This document shows positions 63,173 through 64,000 of a DNA stretch of 64,000 bases, piece by piece. Both the position numbers and the translations under genes were made by a program. Positions within the stretch are counted from its first letter, which is position 1; each line of letters starts with the position of its first letter. The DNA is from Pedobacter aquatilis. Lineage in GTDB: Bacteria; Bacteroidota; Bacteroidia; Sphingobacteriales; Sphingobacteriaceae. The notes under the pieces are model-generated. The model searched no databases, was not told where the DNA came from, and saw nothing but the letters and a program-made list of their open reading frames with translations. The stretch spans positions 682,916-746,915 of the forward strand of contig NZ_JAUFPW010000012.1 in the NCBI RefSeq assembly GCF_030409415.1, given 5' to 3'.

Positions 63173-63207
63173 AAAAACACCTGCTAATTGCAAGTGTTTT
63201 TTTGTTT
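63173..63207. terminator. Hairpin at the upstream edge of the PLP-enzyme gene
   Basis: AAAACACCTGC (63174-63184) pairs with GCAAGTGTTTT (63190-63200), one mismatch, flanked by A and T runs; on the minus strand it ends ten bases before the GTG start. Confidence 0.55.
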
Positions 63208-63220
63208 TTTAGGCTGATGA

Positions 63221-63298
63221 TTATTTGAAATATATCTTTCTTACTAAGTAAGGGAAGAAATTAAGAACAATCTTCACATTTTGGGTAAAATTTTTCAT
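63221..63298 (-). CDS. Possible 25-residue basic small protein
   Basis: An ATG at 63298-63296 opens a 25-codon frame with MKNFTQNVKIVLNFF and PYLVRKIYFK, ending in TAA. The product would be a short amphipathic, lysine-rich peptide. Only 23 bp separate its stop from the hairpin above. Coding is not supported by homology that I can see; included as a candidate. Confidence 0.25.
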   Translation of the reverse strand: MKNFTQNVKIVLNFFPYLVRKIYFK

Positions 63299-63729
63299 AG
63301 GATTCTGTTTTTACTGATACAATAAGAGCAAATAATAAGCCAAACATTAAAGTTTAGCGAATTGTTTTTAAAAAGTTAATATAAATTTAATCTGCAAAAC
63401 TGCTTCTGAGTTGAGTGTTTACAAAAGTGAAGCAAGTAATTTTATCAATGATAACAACTTGGTCATCTAGACCTTGCTGCAATAATACTGATTAGAGTGA
63501 TTTATGGCGGTTTTTTTCATGAATGCGTTAATTAGTGAGAGTTATATAATACAAATATACAAGTGTTTATTGAAAACTAAAATTTTAGAAATACATGATG
63601 GTTGTAAAAGAAGTAATACAGTTTGAGTAGTTCTTTGATTAATGGGCATATAATTCCCCTATTTGAAATTTAATGTCTGATGTATTTTAGTTACTAAAAT
63701 CATTCTAAAAATTTTTACAGTTAAAAACA
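63299..63729. other. AT-rich gene-free gap upstream of rluA
   Basis: About 430 bp with no credible ORF, RNA or repeat that I could recognise; very AT-rich. Only the promoter box just before rluA is notable. Confidence 0.6.
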
Positions 63730-63737
63730 TATTTTTG
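63730..63737 (+). promoter_or_regulatory. -7 box TATTTTTG of the rluA-type gene
   Basis: Exact TAnnTTTG match ending 4 nt before the ATG at 63742; suggests a leaderless or near-leaderless mRNA. Confidence 0.45.
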
Positions 63738-63741
63738 CACT

Positions 63742-64000
63742 ATGGAAAATATTGCCGAAATACAAGAATCTGAGGAGCAGGAGTTATATGAACATTTAAA
63801 AATTATTGTTGATAAGGGGCAATCTTTGTTGCGTATTGATAAATTTTTGATGGTACGTGTAGAGAATGCATCACGTAATCGCATTCAAAATGCTATTGAT
63901 GCAGGCAATGTTTTAGTAAATAACAAACAAATTAAATCTAGCTATAAGGTAAAACCGCTTGATGAAATTTCTGTGGTTTTGCCTCATCCTCCAAGAGATA
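63742..64000 (+). CDS. RluA-family pseudouridine synthase, N-terminal part (cut by window edge)
   Basis: The first 86 codons only. An acidic N-terminal lead (ENIAEIQESEEQELYEHL) is followed by an S4 RNA-binding domain: LLRIDKFLMVRVENASRNRI, VLVNNKQIKSSYKVKPLDEI and the strand ISVVLPHPPRD. This S4-first build is typical of RluC/RluD-type enzymes that make pseudouridine in 23S rRNA; the catalytic domain lies outside the window. The ATG is set by the near promoter box. Confidence 0.85.
   Translation, partial: MENIAEIQESEEQELYEHLKIIVDKGQSLLRIDKFLMVRVENASRNRIQNAIDAGNVLVNNKQIKSSYKVKPLDEISVVLPHPPRD

Overview
The window comes from a low-GC Bacteroidota chromosome, most likely Pedobacter or a close Sphingobacteriaceae relative. 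The grounds are a SusC/SusD pair, gldA/gldF/gldG beside dnaN, an eukaryote-type single-chain glycyl-tRNA synthetase, almost no Shine-Dalgarno sequences, and several promoters of the Bacteroidota type (TTG, about 18-21 nt, TAnnTTTG). No rRNA, tRNA, CRISPR array, insertion sequence or phage gene was seen. Both ends cut genes: the 3' part of dnaE at the left and the 5' end of an RluA-type pseudouridine synthase at the right.

Layout. 1-6108: dnaE end, thioredoxin, a PQQ-type sugar dehydrogenase homologue, a DUF58 protein, a peroxiredoxin and a DsbA-like protein. 6428-16138: a loose aromatic amino acid cluster (phenylalanine hydroxylase, 4-hydroxyphenylpyruvate dioxygenase, homogentisate dioxygenase, fumarylacetoacetase family) that would take Phe/Tyr to fumarate and acetoacetate, mixed with small envelope and redox genes. 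16666-22057: GtrA, CAP-domain protein, SDR, AraC, ThuA-like protein and glycyl-tRNA synthetase. 22374-26962: a signal-less subtilase coupled to a free-standing I9/propeptide-like protein, then a four-gene run of two unknown proteins, a histidine kinase and a NarL-type regulator. 27276-35490: GDPD lipoprotein, gldA, an outer-membrane barrel gene, gldF, gldG, dnaN, two DUF4397-type lipoproteins and DedA. 35611-43929: mostly minus-strand accessory genes, including a membrane-protein gene broken by one in-frame TGA. 44027-49206: LLM oxidoreductase, HscA-like Hsp70, lysine 6-aminotransferase. 49389-62148: a pentose-glycan utilisation locus with a PHP-like exported protein, two GH43-type enzymes, SusD, SusC, a lone receiver protein, xylulokinase and xylose isomerase. 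62294-64000: a D-cysteine desulfhydrase/ACC deaminase family gene and the rluA start.

The gene-free stretches hold much structure. Three families of dispersed hairpin repeats recur between genes, and five spacers carry short iterated words arranged as inverted repeats. Many convergent gene pairs are separated by long perfect hairpins with U-tracts. A 0.2-kb stretch before xylB has its own promoter-like and terminator-like signals and may be a small RNA.

The most unusual items are the subtilase plus separate propeptide-like gene, the uncharacterised membrane sensor operon, the PQQ dehydrogenase lacking its usual catalytic histidine, the interrupted membrane gene and the repeat families. All functional calls rest on reading the sequence and on recalled family features; nothing was searched.
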